Origin: Streptomyces sp. NBC_00249 | GTDB lineage: Bacteria; Actinomycetota; Actinomycetes; Streptomycetales; Streptomycetaceae | Assembly (NCBI RefSeq): GCF_026342355.1 | Contig: NZ_JAPEMV010000003.1 | Coordinates: 434,001-498,000 of the forward strand | Direction of reading: 5' to 3' | Length of the DNA stretch: 64,000 nucleotides | Shown here: positions 42,301 through 51,200 of the stretch, piece by piece | Layout of the letters: the number at the start of each line of letters is the position of its first letter | How positions within the stretch are numbered: position 1 is the first letter of the stretch | Made by a program: the position numbers and the translations under genes | The notes under the pieces: generated by a model | Database searches by the model: none | Told to the model about the DNA's origin: nothing | The model's input: the letters and a program-made list of their open reading frames with translations, nothing else

Positions 42301-43719
42301 CTACTGAACCGCCGCGGCCTCGCCGGGCAGTTCGCCCCGGGCGACCACCTCGGCGTACCAGCGGGCGCTGTCCTTCGGGGTCCGCCGCTGCGTCGCGAAG
42401 TCGACGTGCACGATGCCGAAGCGCTTGCTGTAGCCGTGCGCCCACTCGAAGTTGTCCAGCAGCGACCAGAGGAAGTACCCGCGGACGTCGGCCCCGTCCG
42501 CGATGGCCCGGTGCACGGCGGCCAGATGGGTCCGCAGGTACGCGATCCGCTCGGTGTCGCGGACCCGGCCCCGCGGATCGACGTGGTCCTCGTACGCCGC
42601 CCCGTTCTCGGTGACCAGCAGCGGGACGCCGGGCAGTTCGTCGCGCAGCCCCGTCAGCAGCCCGTGCAGTCCGTCGGCGTCCACCGGCCAGTCCATGGCG
42701 GTCCGGGGCCCCGGCAGACGGGGGAACCGTACGTGGCCCTCGGCCGCGGGCCAGGGCGAGGGCCGGGCGGAGCTGCCGGCCGCGACGACGGTGGGCGCGT
42801 AGTAGTTGACGCCCAGGGAGTCGATCGGCGCGGAGACGGTCCGCAGGTCGCCGTCCCGGACGAAGGACCAGTCCGTCAGCGGCGCGGTGTCGCGCACCAG
42901 GTCCTCCGGGAGGCGCCCGTGGAAGACGGGATCGAGGAAGATCCGGTTGCCCAGCGCGTCGATCCGCCGGGCCGCGTCCCGGTCGGCCGCCGAGTCCGTC
43001 AGCGGCCGCACCGCGTGCAGGTTCAGGGTCAGGGAGACCTCCGCCGGAGCGGGCAGCGCGGCCCGCAGCGCCCCGACGCCGAGCCCGTGCGCGAGGTTGA
43101 GGTGGTGCGCGGCGCGCAGGGCCGCGGCCGGGCTGGTGCGCCCCGGGGCGTGCTCGCCGGAGGAGTAGCCGAGGAAGGCCGCGCACCAGGGCTCGTTGAG
43201 GGTGGTCCAGGTCGCCACCCGGTCCCCGAGCGCCTGCGCCGTGAGCGAGGCGTACGCGGCGAAGTGCTCGGCGGTCTCCCGCCGGGGCCAGCCGCCCGCG
43301 TCCTCCAGCTCCTGCGGCAGGTCCCAGTGGTAGAGCGTGGCGACCGGCCGGATCCCGGCCTCCAGCAGGGCGTCGGCCAGCCGCCGGTAGAAGTCCAGGC
43401 CCTTCTGCACGGCGGGCCCGCGCCCGGTCGGCTGGACCCGGGGCCATGCCACGGAGAAGCGGTAGTCGCTCACGCCGAGGCGCTTCATGAGGGCGACGTC
43501 CTCGCGCATGCGGTGGTAGTGGTCGGTGGCGACGTCCCCGGTGTCACCGCCGCTGACCCGGCCCGGCGTGTGGCTGAAGGTGTCCCAGATGGACGGCGTA
43601 CGGCCGTCCTCGGTGGCGGCGCCCTCGATCTGGTAGGCGGCGGTGGCGGTGCCCCAGCGGAAGCCGCGGGGGAAGCGCAGCCCGGCCGGGGTCCGGGGGC
43701 GCGGGTCGACAGTGGTCAT
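42301..43719 (-). CDS. GH1 beta-glucosidase
   Basis: The 472-residue cytoplasmic beta-glucosidase of glycoside hydrolase family 1 has the N-terminal signature [15 protein letters not shown] (20-34). The catalytic acid/base is Glu176 in TLNEPW and the nucleophile is Glu371 in VTENGA. The aglycone-side [18 protein letters not shown] motif is near the C-terminus. There is no signal peptide, so it hydrolyses imported gluco-oligosaccharides. ATG 43719 lies 55 bp after the permease stop, placing it fourth in the operon, and the GH16 gene follows after an operator-bearing 141-bp gap. The arrangement mirrors cebEFG-bglC, but the GH16 partner argues for beta-1,3-glucan rather than cellulose. Confidence 0.94.
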   Translation of the reverse strand: MTTVDPRPRTPAGLRFPRGFRWGTATAAYQIEGAATEDGRTPSIWDTFSHTPGRVSGGDTGDVATDHYHRMREDVALMKRLGVSDYRFSVAWPRVQPTGRGPAVQKGLDFYRRLADALLEAGIRPVATLYHWDLPQELEDAGGWPRRETAEHFAAYASLTAQALGDRVATWTTLNEPWCAAFLGYSSGEHAPGRTSPAAALRAAHHLNLAHGLGVGALRAALPAPAEVSLTLNLHAVRPLTDSAADRDAARRIDALGNRIFLDPVFHGRLPEDLVRDTAPLTDWSFVRDGDLRTVSAPIDSLGVNYYAPTVVAAGSSARPSPWPAAEGHVRFPRLPGPRTAMDWPVDADGLHGLLTGLRDELPGVPLLVTENGAAYEDHVDPRGRVRDTERIAYLRTHLAAVHRAIADGADVRGYFLWSLLDNFEWAHGYSKRFGIVHVDFATQRRTPKDSARWYAEVVARGELPGEAAAVQ

Positions 43720-43773
43720 CAGAGCGGAACTCCTCGGGGAGGAAGGATGGTTGCCATGGGGGGGAGGGAGGGC

Positions 43774-44697
43774 TCAGCCCTTGACGGCGCCCTGCATGAT
43801 GCCGCCGACGATCTGCCGGCCCAGGAGTCCGAAGACCAGCAGGACGGGCAGGGTCCCGAGCAGGGTGCCCGCCATGATCACGGACTGGTCGTGGACGTAG
43901 CCGCCGCCGAGCTGGCGCAGCGCGACCTGGACGGTCGGCTCCTGCGAGGAGAGGGCGACGACGGGCCAGAAGAAGTCGTTCCAGGAGGTCATGAAGGTGA
44001 GCAGGCCCAGCACGGCCATGCCGGGGCGCGCGATGGGGAGCACGACCGACCGGAAGATCCGGGCGGTGGAGGCGCCGTCGACGCGGGCCGCCTCGATCAG
44101 CTCGTCGGGCAGGGACTGCACCAGGATCTGCCGCATGAAGAACACGCCGAAGGCCGACACGAGCCCGGGCAGCACCACGGACTGGAGCTGGTTGACCCAC
44201 TGGAGCCGGGCGATGAGCATGAACAGCGGGATCACCGCGAGCTGCGGCGGGATCATCATGGTCGCGACGGTCAGGCTCAGCAGCATGCCGCGGCCGCGGA
44301 AGCGCAGTTTGGCGAAGGCGAACCCGGCGAGCGTCGAGCACAGCACGGTTCCGACCGTGACGGAGCCGGAGACGATCAGGGAGTTGAGCAGGGCCCTGCC
44401 GATGTCGGCCTCCACCAGGACCTGTCGCAGGTTGTGCCCCAGGTTCGGTCCGGGCAGCAGGGAGGGCGGGGTCCGGGCGAGGTCCGCGTTGGAGCGGGAG
44501 GCGGCGACGATCGTCCAGTAGAACGGGAACGCCGAGACGAGGACCGCGATGCCCAGGACCGCGTGGGCGATCCGTCCGCCGTGCCGGCCCCGCCCGGCCC
44601 GGCTCCGCGGCGGCCTGCCCGGCCCGCGCCCGGACCGGCCGCGGCGTCCCTCCGGGGCGGCGGGAGGCCCGGCGGGCGGTGCGGCGAGTGCGGTCAT
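43774..44697 (-). CDS. Sugar ABC transporter permease (MalG/CebG-type)
   Basis: The 307-residue inner-membrane permease has a basic Pro-rich N-terminal tail and six predicted helices. The EAA loop reads ELIEAARVDGASTARIFRSV and contacts the ATPase. ATG 44697 overlaps the stop of the first permease by four bases (ATGA). No ATPase gene lies in the operon, as is usual for Streptomyces oligosaccharide importers that share the MsiK ATPase. It completes the heterodimeric channel for the gluco-oligosaccharide system. Confidence 0.93.
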   Translation of the reverse strand: MTALAAPPAGPPAAPEGRRGRSGRGPGRPPRSRAGRGRHGGRIAHAVLGIAVLVSAFPFYWTIVAASRSNADLARTPPSLLPGPNLGHNLRQVLVEADIGRALLNSLIVSGSVTVGTVLCSTLAGFAFAKLRFRGRGMLLSLTVATMMIPPQLAVIPLFMLIARLQWVNQLQSVVLPGLVSAFGVFFMRQILVQSLPDELIEAARVDGASTARIFRSVVLPIARPGMAVLGLLTFMTSWNDFFWPVVALSSQEPTVQVALRQLGGGYVHDQSVIMAGTLLGTLPVLLVFGLLGRQIVGGIMQGAVKG

Positions 44698-45665
44698 CGG
44701 CCCGTCTCCTTCCGTGAACGGCGTCGCGCGGCCAGGGCGTTGGCTCCGACCAGCAGCAGGATCAGCAGGAACATCACCCAGGCCACGGCGGCCGCCCGGC
44801 CCAGGTGGAAGAAGCCCCACCCCTGTTCGTAGAGGTAGAGGCCGAGCGTCTGGTACTGGTGCGAGATGCCGCCCGAGACCGAGCCCTCGAAGAGCAGCGG
44901 CTCACCGAAGAGCTGGGTGGCCCCGATCGTCGAGACGACGGTGGTGAAGACGATCGTGGGACGCAGCCCGGGCAGCGTCACGTGGACGAACTGCCGCCAC
45001 CGGGAGGCCCCGTCGAGCTCCGCGGCCTCGTACAGCTCCTCGGGGATGGTCTGCATCCCCGCCAGGTAGATCAGCGCGTTGTAGCCCGTCCAGCGCCACA
45101 CGACGATCGAGGAGACGGCCAGCTGCGAGGCCAGTGTGCCGCTCTGCCAGTCCACCGGGCCGACGCCCGCCAGCGAGAGCAGCTGGTTGACGAGCCCGAA
45201 GTCCCGGCCGAAGAGCTGGGCGAAGACCAGGGTGGCGGCGGCGACGGAGGTGGCGTAGGGCAGCAGCATCGCGGTACGGAAGAAGGTGCGGGCCCGCAGC
45301 TTGTGGTTGAGGAGGTGCGCCAGCCCCAGGGCCATCGCGAGCTGCGGGACGGTGGACAGCACGCCGATGGTGAAGGTGTTGCGCAGCGCGAGCCAGAAGT
45401 AGGTGTCGGAGAGCAGCGCCGTGTAGTTGCCGAACCCCCGCCACCGCATCTCGCCGGGTGTCTGGAGCTCGACGCGGTAGAGGGAGACGAAGGCGGTGTA
45501 GAGCAGCGGGAAGAGGCCGAAGGCCGCGAAGAGCGTGAAGAACGGGGCGACGTACGCGTACGGGGACAGCGCGCTCCAGGAGCGGCGGCGGGCCGCCGCC
45601 GGCCGGGGCACGGGTGTGGACGGGGGCGGCGGCCCGGGTGCGGGCGGGCTGGCGGTGAGGGTCAT
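44694..45665 (-). CDS. Sugar ABC transporter permease (MalF/CebF-type)
   Basis: The 323-residue permease has a Pro-rich cytoplasmic start, six helices and the EAA motif ELYEAAELDGASRWRQFVHV. The periplasm-facing loop after helix 1 contains the GFGNYTALLSD segment common to this subfamily. It lies 66 bp downstream of the binding-protein gene and overlaps the second permease. It forms the import channel with that protein. Confidence 0.93.
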   Translation of the reverse strand: MTLTASPPAPGPPPPSTPVPRPAAARRRSWSALSPYAYVAPFFTLFAAFGLFPLLYTAFVSLYRVELQTPGEMRWRGFGNYTALLSDTYFWLALRNTFTIGVLSTVPQLAMALGLAHLLNHKLRARTFFRTAMLLPYATSVAAATLVFAQLFGRDFGLVNQLLSLAGVGPVDWQSGTLASQLAVSSIVVWRWTGYNALIYLAGMQTIPEELYEAAELDGASRWRQFVHVTLPGLRPTIVFTTVVSTIGATQLFGEPLLFEGSVSGGISHQYQTLGLYLYEQGWGFFHLGRAAAVAWVMFLLILLLVGANALAARRRSRKETGR

Positions 45666-45731
45666 GGGCGCGGCCCTTCGGAGGAGGCGGCGGACGGGCG
45701 TGCGTGCGTACGGTGGCGGGGGGAGGGGCCG

Positions 45732-47066
45732 TCAGCCGGTGGCGTTGCGGACGCCCTTGCGCGCGTTCTCCCAGGCCTTGTCCGGTGCGGTGCCCTTGCG
45801 CTCGACCTCGCTCAGCGCGTTGACGATCTGGTCCGCCACGCTCTTGTCGCCGACACCGAGCACCTGCACGGGGGAGGCCTTGGCGGCCTCGCCGAAGATC
45901 CGGCCGATGGGCGCGTCGGAGAAGTACGGGTCCTTGACGTCGGCGACCTTCGCGATCGCCCCGGTGGAGGACGGGAAGGAGCCCTGCGCCTCGAAGAGCC
46001 GGGCCTGCTGCTCGGGAGCGGTGAGCCACTTGACGAGCTCGTACGCCTCCTTCTTGTGCTTGGCGGCGCGCGGGACCGCCAGGTAGGAGCCGCCCCAGTT
46101 CCCCGCGCCGCCCGGCAGCCGGGCGACGTCCCACTTGCCCTTGCCGGCCTCGCCCGCCTGGCCCTTGATGTAGCCGAGCATCCAGGCCGGGCACGGCATC
46201 GTCGCGAAGGACCCGGCGGCGAAGGCCTGGTTCCAGGGCGGCGACCACTGGTCGAGCCCGGCGCTCAGCCCGTCCCCGGCGGCCCGTACGGAGGTGTCCC
46301 AGGCGCGCTTCACGGCCGGGTTCGACTCGTAGACCAGCGCGCCGGAGGAGTCGTAGTAGCGCTCCTTCTCCTGGCCGACCATGACCTGGTAGAGGCTGCC
46401 GACGCTGTCGATCCAGGCGCTCTTCTCCGGGGCGTTCTTCTTGTACTGGCGGCCCAGCTCGAGGTAGCCGTCCCAGCCCGGCCACTTCGCGGCCAGCTCC
46501 TCGCGGTCGGTGGGCAGCCCGGCCTTCTCGAAGAGGTCGCGGCGGTAGCACATCGCCTCGGGGCCGACGTCGGTGCCCAGGCCCAGCACCTTCCCGTCCC
46601 CGGTGACCGCAGCCGACCACTTGGCCTCGGCGAAGGAGTCCTTGAGGGACTGCGCCCCGTACGCCCGCAGGTCCTCGAACCTGTCCGCCTGCTGCCGGGT
46701 GACCGAGGCGATCCGGCCGACCTCGATGCCCTGCACGTCGGCGAGACCGCCGCCGCCCGCGAGCCGGGTCTGCAGCGACTTCCAGTAGTCCTGCTCGTCC
46801 TCGGTGTCGGTCTGCTTGACCTTCACTCCCGGGTGGAGCTTCTCGTACTCGGCGTAGAGCCCGGCCTCCTCGTAGCCGAACGAACCGAACAGGTCGACGG
46901 TCAGCGTGACCCCGCCCCCCGGACCCGCGGCGTCGGAAGGGCCCTGCGGGGAACCTGATCCGCAGGCGGCCAGCAGCGCTCCCGCGAGGGCGACCGCACC
47001 CAGGCGGACGGCGGCGCTCCTGGCGCTGGCGGTGGCGGCTCGGGCTGTGGGCCGGGCTGTGGGCAT
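45732..47066 (-). CDS. Extracellular sugar-binding lipoprotein of the glucan ABC importer
   Basis: The 444-residue solute-binding protein (bacterial family 1) has a lipoprotein signal: LAGALLAACGSG gives the lipidated Cys near residue 36. The mature domain shows the TLTVDLFGSFGYEEAGLY start and aromatic-rich sugar-site segments (WDGYLELGRQYK, QWSPPWNQAF, GNWGGSYLAVPRAAKHK), as in CebE-like proteins. ATG 47066 has a GGAGAGG Shine-Dalgarno; upstream codons would bury the signal. It is the first gene of the operon, with a 16-bp palindromic operator 50-65 bp upstream, so it is likely de-repressed by imported glucan oligosaccharide. Confidence 0.93.
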   Translation of the reverse strand: MPTARPTARAATASARSAAVRLGAVALAGALLAACGSGSPQGPSDAAGPGGGVTLTVDLFGSFGYEEAGLYAEYEKLHPGVKVKQTDTEDEQDYWKSLQTRLAGGGGLADVQGIEVGRIASVTRQQADRFEDLRAYGAQSLKDSFAEAKWSAAVTGDGKVLGLGTDVGPEAMCYRRDLFEKAGLPTDREELAAKWPGWDGYLELGRQYKKNAPEKSAWIDSVGSLYQVMVGQEKERYYDSSGALVYESNPAVKRAWDTSVRAAGDGLSAGLDQWSPPWNQAFAAGSFATMPCPAWMLGYIKGQAGEAGKGKWDVARLPGGAGNWGGSYLAVPRAAKHKKEAYELVKWLTAPEQQARLFEAQGSFPSSTGAIAKVADVKDPYFSDAPIGRIFGEAAKASPVQVLGVGDKSVADQIVNALSEVERKGTAPDKAWENARKGVRNATG

Positions 47067-47116
47067 GGGTGACCTCTCCTCGACGTGGGGCGGGGTACGG
47101 CCTGAGGAACGAGAGC

Positions 47117-47132
47117 TTGAGAGCGCTCTCAA
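47117..47132. promoter_or_regulatory. LacI-family operator of the glucan transporter operon
   Basis: TTGAGAGCGCTCTCAA is a perfect 16-bp palindrome. It is the longest and most symmetrical of three related sites and sits in the promoter region of the binding-protein gene. Confidence 0.85.
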
Positions 47133-47267
47133 AGGCTGCGTCAGGAGCGTGCCCCCGGCCGGAAGGTCCCGTCAAGACCTGAACGCGTAACGGCTGCGCA
47201 CAGCGCGCCGGTTGATGACCGGAAACCGGTGGTGTGCACGCGCCGGGCGGGACCCTCCCCGGCGGGA

Positions 47268-48311
47268 TCAGGCCGAAGCCCTGCGCACCAGCCTGGTCGG
47301 CGTGATCAGCGAGGACGGGGTCACCGCACCCGCCCGGTCCCGGTCCAGCGCCCGGAGCAGCAGCCGGGCCATCAGCCGGCCCATGCCCTCGATGTCCTGG
47401 TGCACCGTGGTCAGCGGCGGATCCGTCGACTCGGCCACCGACCGCATGTCGTCGAAGCCCACCAGCGCCACGTCCTCGGGCACCCGGCGCCCGCGCTCGC
47501 GCAGGACGCGCAGCGCCCCCACCGCCATCAGGTCACTGGCGGCGAACACGGCGTCGAGGTCCGGGCGCCGGTCCAGCAGCTCCGCCATCGCCCGCGCCCC
47601 GCCCTCCTCCGTGAAGTCCCCGTCGGCCACCATCAGCGGATCCGTGTCCACCAGCGCGTCCCGGTAGCCGTCGAGCCGGTCCGTCGCCGACGTCATGTCA
47701 CCGGGGCCCGCGATGTGCGCGATCCGCCGGCGGCCCAGACCGATCAGGTGCCGTACGGCCTCACGCGCGCCGCCGCGATTGTCGGCGTCCACGTACGCCA
47801 CCGCGCCCGGCCCGCCCGGACCGGGCGTCCAGCCGGGACGCCCGCCGTACACCGTCGGCAGGCCGATCCGGCCCGCGATCGAGGGCAGCGGGTCGTCGGT
47901 GTGCAGGGAGAAGGCGAGGGCGCCGTCGACGTGGCCGCCGGCCAGGTACCGCGCGATCCGGTCGTAGTCCTCGGGCCCCTCCACCAGCAGCAGCACCAAC
48001 TGGGTGTCGTTGGCGGTCAGTTCCTTGCTGATGCCGCGGATCTGGACGGAGAAGAAGGGGTCGGAGAAGATCCGCGGCTCCGGCTCGGCGATGATCACGG
48101 CGACGGCCCCGGTGCGCCGGGTGACGAGCGTACGGGCCGCCGGGTTGGGCACGTAGCCCAGCTCCTCCACCGCCTCGCGCACCTTCTCCACGACCGGTCT
48201 GCGGACCCCCGCGCCGCCGTTGACCACCCGCGAGACCGTCGCCCGGGACACCCCGGCGCGCGCGGCGACGGCTTCCAGTGTGGGGCGCTGTCCTGTGGGC
48301 TGCTGCGGCAC
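47268..48311 (-). CDS. LacI-family transcriptional regulator of the glucan operon
   Basis: The 347-residue repressor has an N-terminal helix-turn-helix (about 10-34: LEAVAARAGVSRATVSRVVN) and a hinge helix region (about 48-60: YVPNPAARTLVTR). A periplasmic-binding-like sensor domain (about 65-340) contains the VALVGFDDMRSVAESTDPPL segment typical of sugar-responsive LacI proteins. Start GTG 48311 has a GAGGAGG Shine-Dalgarno 6 bases upstream. It probably binds the GAGAGCGCTCTC sites at 42197, 47117 and 48387, the last upstream of itself (autoregulation), and releases them on binding a gluco-oligosaccharide. Confidence 0.93.
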   Translation of the reverse strand: MPQQPTGQRPTLEAVAARAGVSRATVSRVVNGGAGVRRPVVEKVREAVEELGYVPNPAARTLVTRRTGAVAVIIAEPEPRIFSDPFFSVQIRGISKELTANDTQLVLLLVEGPEDYDRIARYLAGGHVDGALAFSLHTDDPLPSIAGRIGLPTVYGGRPGWTPGPGGPGAVAYVDADNRGGAREAVRHLIGLGRRRIAHIAGPGDMTSATDRLDGYRDALVDTDPLMVADGDFTEEGGARAMAELLDRRPDLDAVFAASDLMAVGALRVLRERGRRVPEDVALVGFDDMRSVAESTDPPLTTVHQDIEGMGRLMARLLLRALDRDRAGAVTPSSLITPTRLVRRASA

Positions 48312-48386
48312 GGCGGACCTCCTCGTCGGTCGCAGTCGGCTGCGGGCGGCTGCGTCGGACCCAGCGTATCCGCTGCCTCCGAGCCC

Positions 48387-48400
48387 TGAGAGCGCTCCCG
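48387..48400. promoter_or_regulatory. LacI-family operator upstream of the regulator gene
   Basis: TGAGAGCGCTCCCG is an imperfect copy of the palindrome at the other two sites, 76-89 bp upstream of the LacI gene start; one half-site carries mismatches. Confidence 0.65.
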
Positions 48401-48478
48401 GCAACCCGACGGGCCGACCCCGGACGGAACCCGTCGCGGCCCCGCACCGGCCGCAAGGCCACCCGGCCGCGCGGACGT

Positions 48479-49851
48479 TCAGGTGCGGCGGCCACCCCGC
48501 CGCCGGGCCTTCGCCGCGTGCGACGGGGCGTCCGAGTCGGACAGGGCCGCCGTCAGCGCGGCGTGGTCGGAGACCGTCAGGTCGGCGTAGCGCAGGGCGA
48601 ACCGGCCGACGGCCTCGTCGAAGACGTCCCCGGCCCCCAGGTAGCCGGCGATGGCGAACCGGTCGCCCGTACGGGCGTGGGCGCGGGCCAGGGTCCGGCC
48701 GCACAGCCGCGCGTAGCCCTCCAGCATCAGCGGGTCCATGGTGGCCACGTCCGCCGTGCCCTTCATGTCGCGCAGCTGACGCCAGTAGAAGTGCCGCCCC
48801 CGGGCCCGGTGGCCCAGCCGAGGAAGATGTCGCCCGCCGCCTGCAGCAGCCGCTGCCCGGCCACCACCCGGTGCCCGGCGTGGCGGTGCCGGGAGGCGCC
48901 CGCATGGGCCTCAAGGACCGACGGGCCGGCCTCCTTGACCTGGAGGAACAGCGGATCGCCCGGGTCCCGGCCGGTCAGCAGCACCACGTAGCAGCGGGTC
49001 CCGACGCTGCCGACCCCCACCACCTTCCGCGCCACGTCCACCACCTGGAAGCGGTCCAGCAGCAGACGCCGTTCCTCCGGGAGCGTGGACCGGTAGTCCG
49101 CGAACACCCGCCGCACCGTCTCGGAGTCCGCCTCCCCGGCCGGGTCCAGCAGCGGCGGATCGCTGCGGATCCGCAGCGATCCGTCCACCAGCTCGGTCAG
49201 CTTCTCCAGCGCCTGGAGACTGGTCCGCCGCCGGGCCCGCTCCAGCGCCGACGCCACCCGCTCCCGGTCCCGCCGCCGCACCAGCGGCAGCACCTCCGCG
49301 CTGTCCACCCGCTCGTACCAGACGGCCAGTTCACCGAGCCCGGCCAGCCGGCGCATGTTCCGCCGGTACGCGGCCGCGGCTGCCGCCGCCGACCTGCGGG
49401 CGGCCTTGTCGCCGTGCCCGTTCTCCCGCGCGGCGACGGCCACGCTCGCCGCCAGCCGTTTGACGTCCCATTCGAAGGGGCCGGGCTGCGTCTCGTCGAA
49501 GTCGTTCAGATCGAACAGCAGGGCCCGCTCCGGCGAGGCGAACAGACCGAAGTTCAGCAGGTGAGCGTCCCCGCACAGCTGCACCAGCAGCCCGGTGTGC
49601 GGCATCGCCCCGAGGTCGCCCGCCATCACGGCGGCCGCTCCCCGCAGGAAGGGGAAGGCGCCCGCCGCCATCCGCTCGTACCGGATGGGCAGCAGCTCCT
49701 GCACCCGGTCGGCGCCCTGCGCGGCCAGTACCGCCACCGGATCCGGGCGGCCCTCCAGCCGGGGCGTCGCGGCGTGCTCCGAGCGCGGCAGCCGCTTGCG
49801 CCGCGCCCGACCGCGCCGGGCCCGCTCGTCGGGGGAGGCGGGCAGGGACAT
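48479..49851 (-). pseudogene. DUF2252 family protein, interrupted by a -1 frameshift
   Basis: Two adjacent frames together make one DUF2252 protein of about 457 residues. Frame A (49851 down to about 48800) holds the family core: MAGDLGAMPHTGLLVQLCGDAHLLNFG, LFDLNDFDETQPGPFEWDVKRLA and GVGSVGTRCYVVLL. It then slides into nonsense after FLGWATGPGG. Frame B (to 48479) resumes with HFYWRQLRDMKGTADV and ends with the expected TLARAHARTGDR tail. Adding one G in the G-run (C5 on the plus strand at 48797-48801) restores the full product, so the lesion is a one-base deletion, a phase-variable tract or a sequencing error. DUF2252 proteins have a kinase-like fold and unknown substrate. The start at 49851 is uncertain. 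Confidence 0.8.
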
Positions 49852-49908
49852 CCTCCAGTCATACCATCGCACCCACACGCCCGCCCCCGGACGCCCGCCG
49901 CCCCCCGA

Positions 49909-50538
49909 TCATTCGACGACGAGGTCCGCCCGGGCGCGGCCCGGCGCGATCAGGGCGGCGTTCGCCTCGTCGGAGCGCGAGACCCACGAGGCGGCCTGCG
50001 CGGGCTCCTTCCCGTGCCGGACGTGCCGGTCGATCAGCCGGCGGACGCGCAGCGAGTCGTCGGGGGCGAGGAACCAGACCTCGTCGAGCAGCGGCCTGAC
50101 CCCGGCCCAGGCGCCGTCCTCGTGCAGCAGGTAGTTCCCCTCGGTGATGACGAGGGGCACCCCGGGCGCGACGGCGATGCTGCCGGCGACCGGTTCCTCC
50201 AGCTCCCGGTCGAAAGCGGGCGCGTACACGGCGCCGGCGCCGGTCTCCGGGGCCCGCAGCCGGCGCAGCAGGGCGACGTACCCGGCCGCGTCGAAGGTGT
50301 CCGGGGCGCCCTTGCGGTCGGCGCGGCCGAGCCGGACCAGTTCCCGCTGCGCCAGGTGGAAGCCGTCCATGGGTACGACGGCCACCAGGCCCGGACCGAG
50401 GGCCGCGGCCAGGCGCCCGGAGAGGGTGGACTTTCCCGCGCCCGGCGCCCCCGCGATGCCCAGGATCCGCCGCCGGCCCGACGCGGCCAGCGCACGGGCG
50501 CGGAGCTCCAGCGCGGCGAGGTCCCCCGGCCCCGCCAT
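49909..50538 (-). CDS. P-loop nucleoside/uridine-kinase-like protein
   Basis: The 209-residue kinase of the uridine kinase / pantothenate-kinase-like superfamily has the Walker A motif GIAGAPGAGKST (27-38). VVPMDGFHLAQRELVRLG carries the acceptor-side Asp, and VPLVITEGNYLL with DEVWFL is the Walker-B-like strand. The lid has the RRLIDRHVRHGK arginines. It probably phosphorylates a nucleoside or sugar. ATG 50538 overlaps the deaminase stop by one base (TGATG), so the pair is translationally coupled and likely works in one salvage pathway. Confidence 0.88.
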   Translation of the reverse strand: MAGPGDLAALELRARALAASGRRRILGIAGAPGAGKSTLSGRLAAALGPGLVAVVPMDGFHLAQRELVRLGRADRKGAPDTFDAAGYVALLRRLRAPETGAGAVYAPAFDRELEEPVAGSIAVAPGVPLVITEGNYLLHEDGAWAGVRPLLDEVWFLAPDDSLRVRRLIDRHVRHGKEPAQAASWVSRSDEANAALIAPGRARADLVVE

Positions 50539-51065
50539 CAGGACTGCCCGTGGAAGCGGAGCTGGAGGGCGCGCACCTCGCCGGTCAGCGCGGCGACCGG
50601 GCCGACGACGGGCAGCCCGGGGACGATCTCCCCGACGGGCAGCGTACGGACCGGGGGCGCGGCAACCCCCAGCCCGGCCAGCCAGCCGCCGAGCTGCGCG
50701 GAGGAGGCGGCGTACACGAGCCCCACCCAGCCGTGGGCGGCGGCGCACATCGGGCAGTGCTCGTTGGAGGTGTAGACGGTGGCGGCCGCGCGTTCGTCCG
50801 GGGACAGGTGGGCGGCGGCCCAGCGGGCCAGCTCGAACTCCGGGTGCCGGGTGCGGTCGCCGCCCGCCACCCGGTTGCGGTCCTCGGCGAGCACCGTCCC
50901 GTCGGCGTGCACCAGGACGGAACCGAACGGCTCGTCGCCCGCCGCCAGGGCCTCGGCCGCCAGCTCCAGACACCGCCGCAGGTGCCGCAGCCCGGCTTCG
51001 TCCACCTCGGCGCCGGCGGCGTCCGGGTCTGCCGCCCGGTGGCGGGATTCCTGCTGGTCGGCCAT
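50538..51065 (-). CDS. Zinc-dependent nucleoside/nucleobase deaminase (CDA family)
   Basis: The 175-residue member of the cytidine deaminase superfamily has the zinc motif H-P-E (in RHPEFELARW) and the second half E-H-C-P-M-C, where most relatives have E-P-C-x-x-C. The Glu of H-P-E is the proton shuttle. GDEPFGSVLVHADGTVLAEDRN is the usual strand preceding it. Guanine, cytosine or other nucleobases are possible substrates and the sequence does not decide. The start ATG 51065 has a GGAGG Shine-Dalgarno 8 bases upstream. It is coupled to the kinase gene and divergent from the FUSC gene. Confidence 0.85.
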   Translation of the reverse strand: MADQQESRHRAADPDAAGAEVDEAGLRHLRRCLELAAEALAAGDEPFGSVLVHADGTVLAEDRNRVAGGDRTRHPEFELARWAAAHLSPDERAAATVYTSNEHCPMCAAAHGWVGLVYAASSAQLGGWLAGLGVAAPPVRTLPVGEIVPGLPVVGPVAALTGEVRALQLRFHGQS

Positions 51066-51200
51066 GGCGGCATCCTCCGGCTCGGCTCGTCGGGCGGTCC
51101 CGATCCTATGCGCCGCCCGCAGCCCCGGACCGGCTTCCGCTCCACCGCCCCGGGACATCGGCGGAGTGCCGGGGCGCGGTGGGTGGCGGATCCTGATGTC

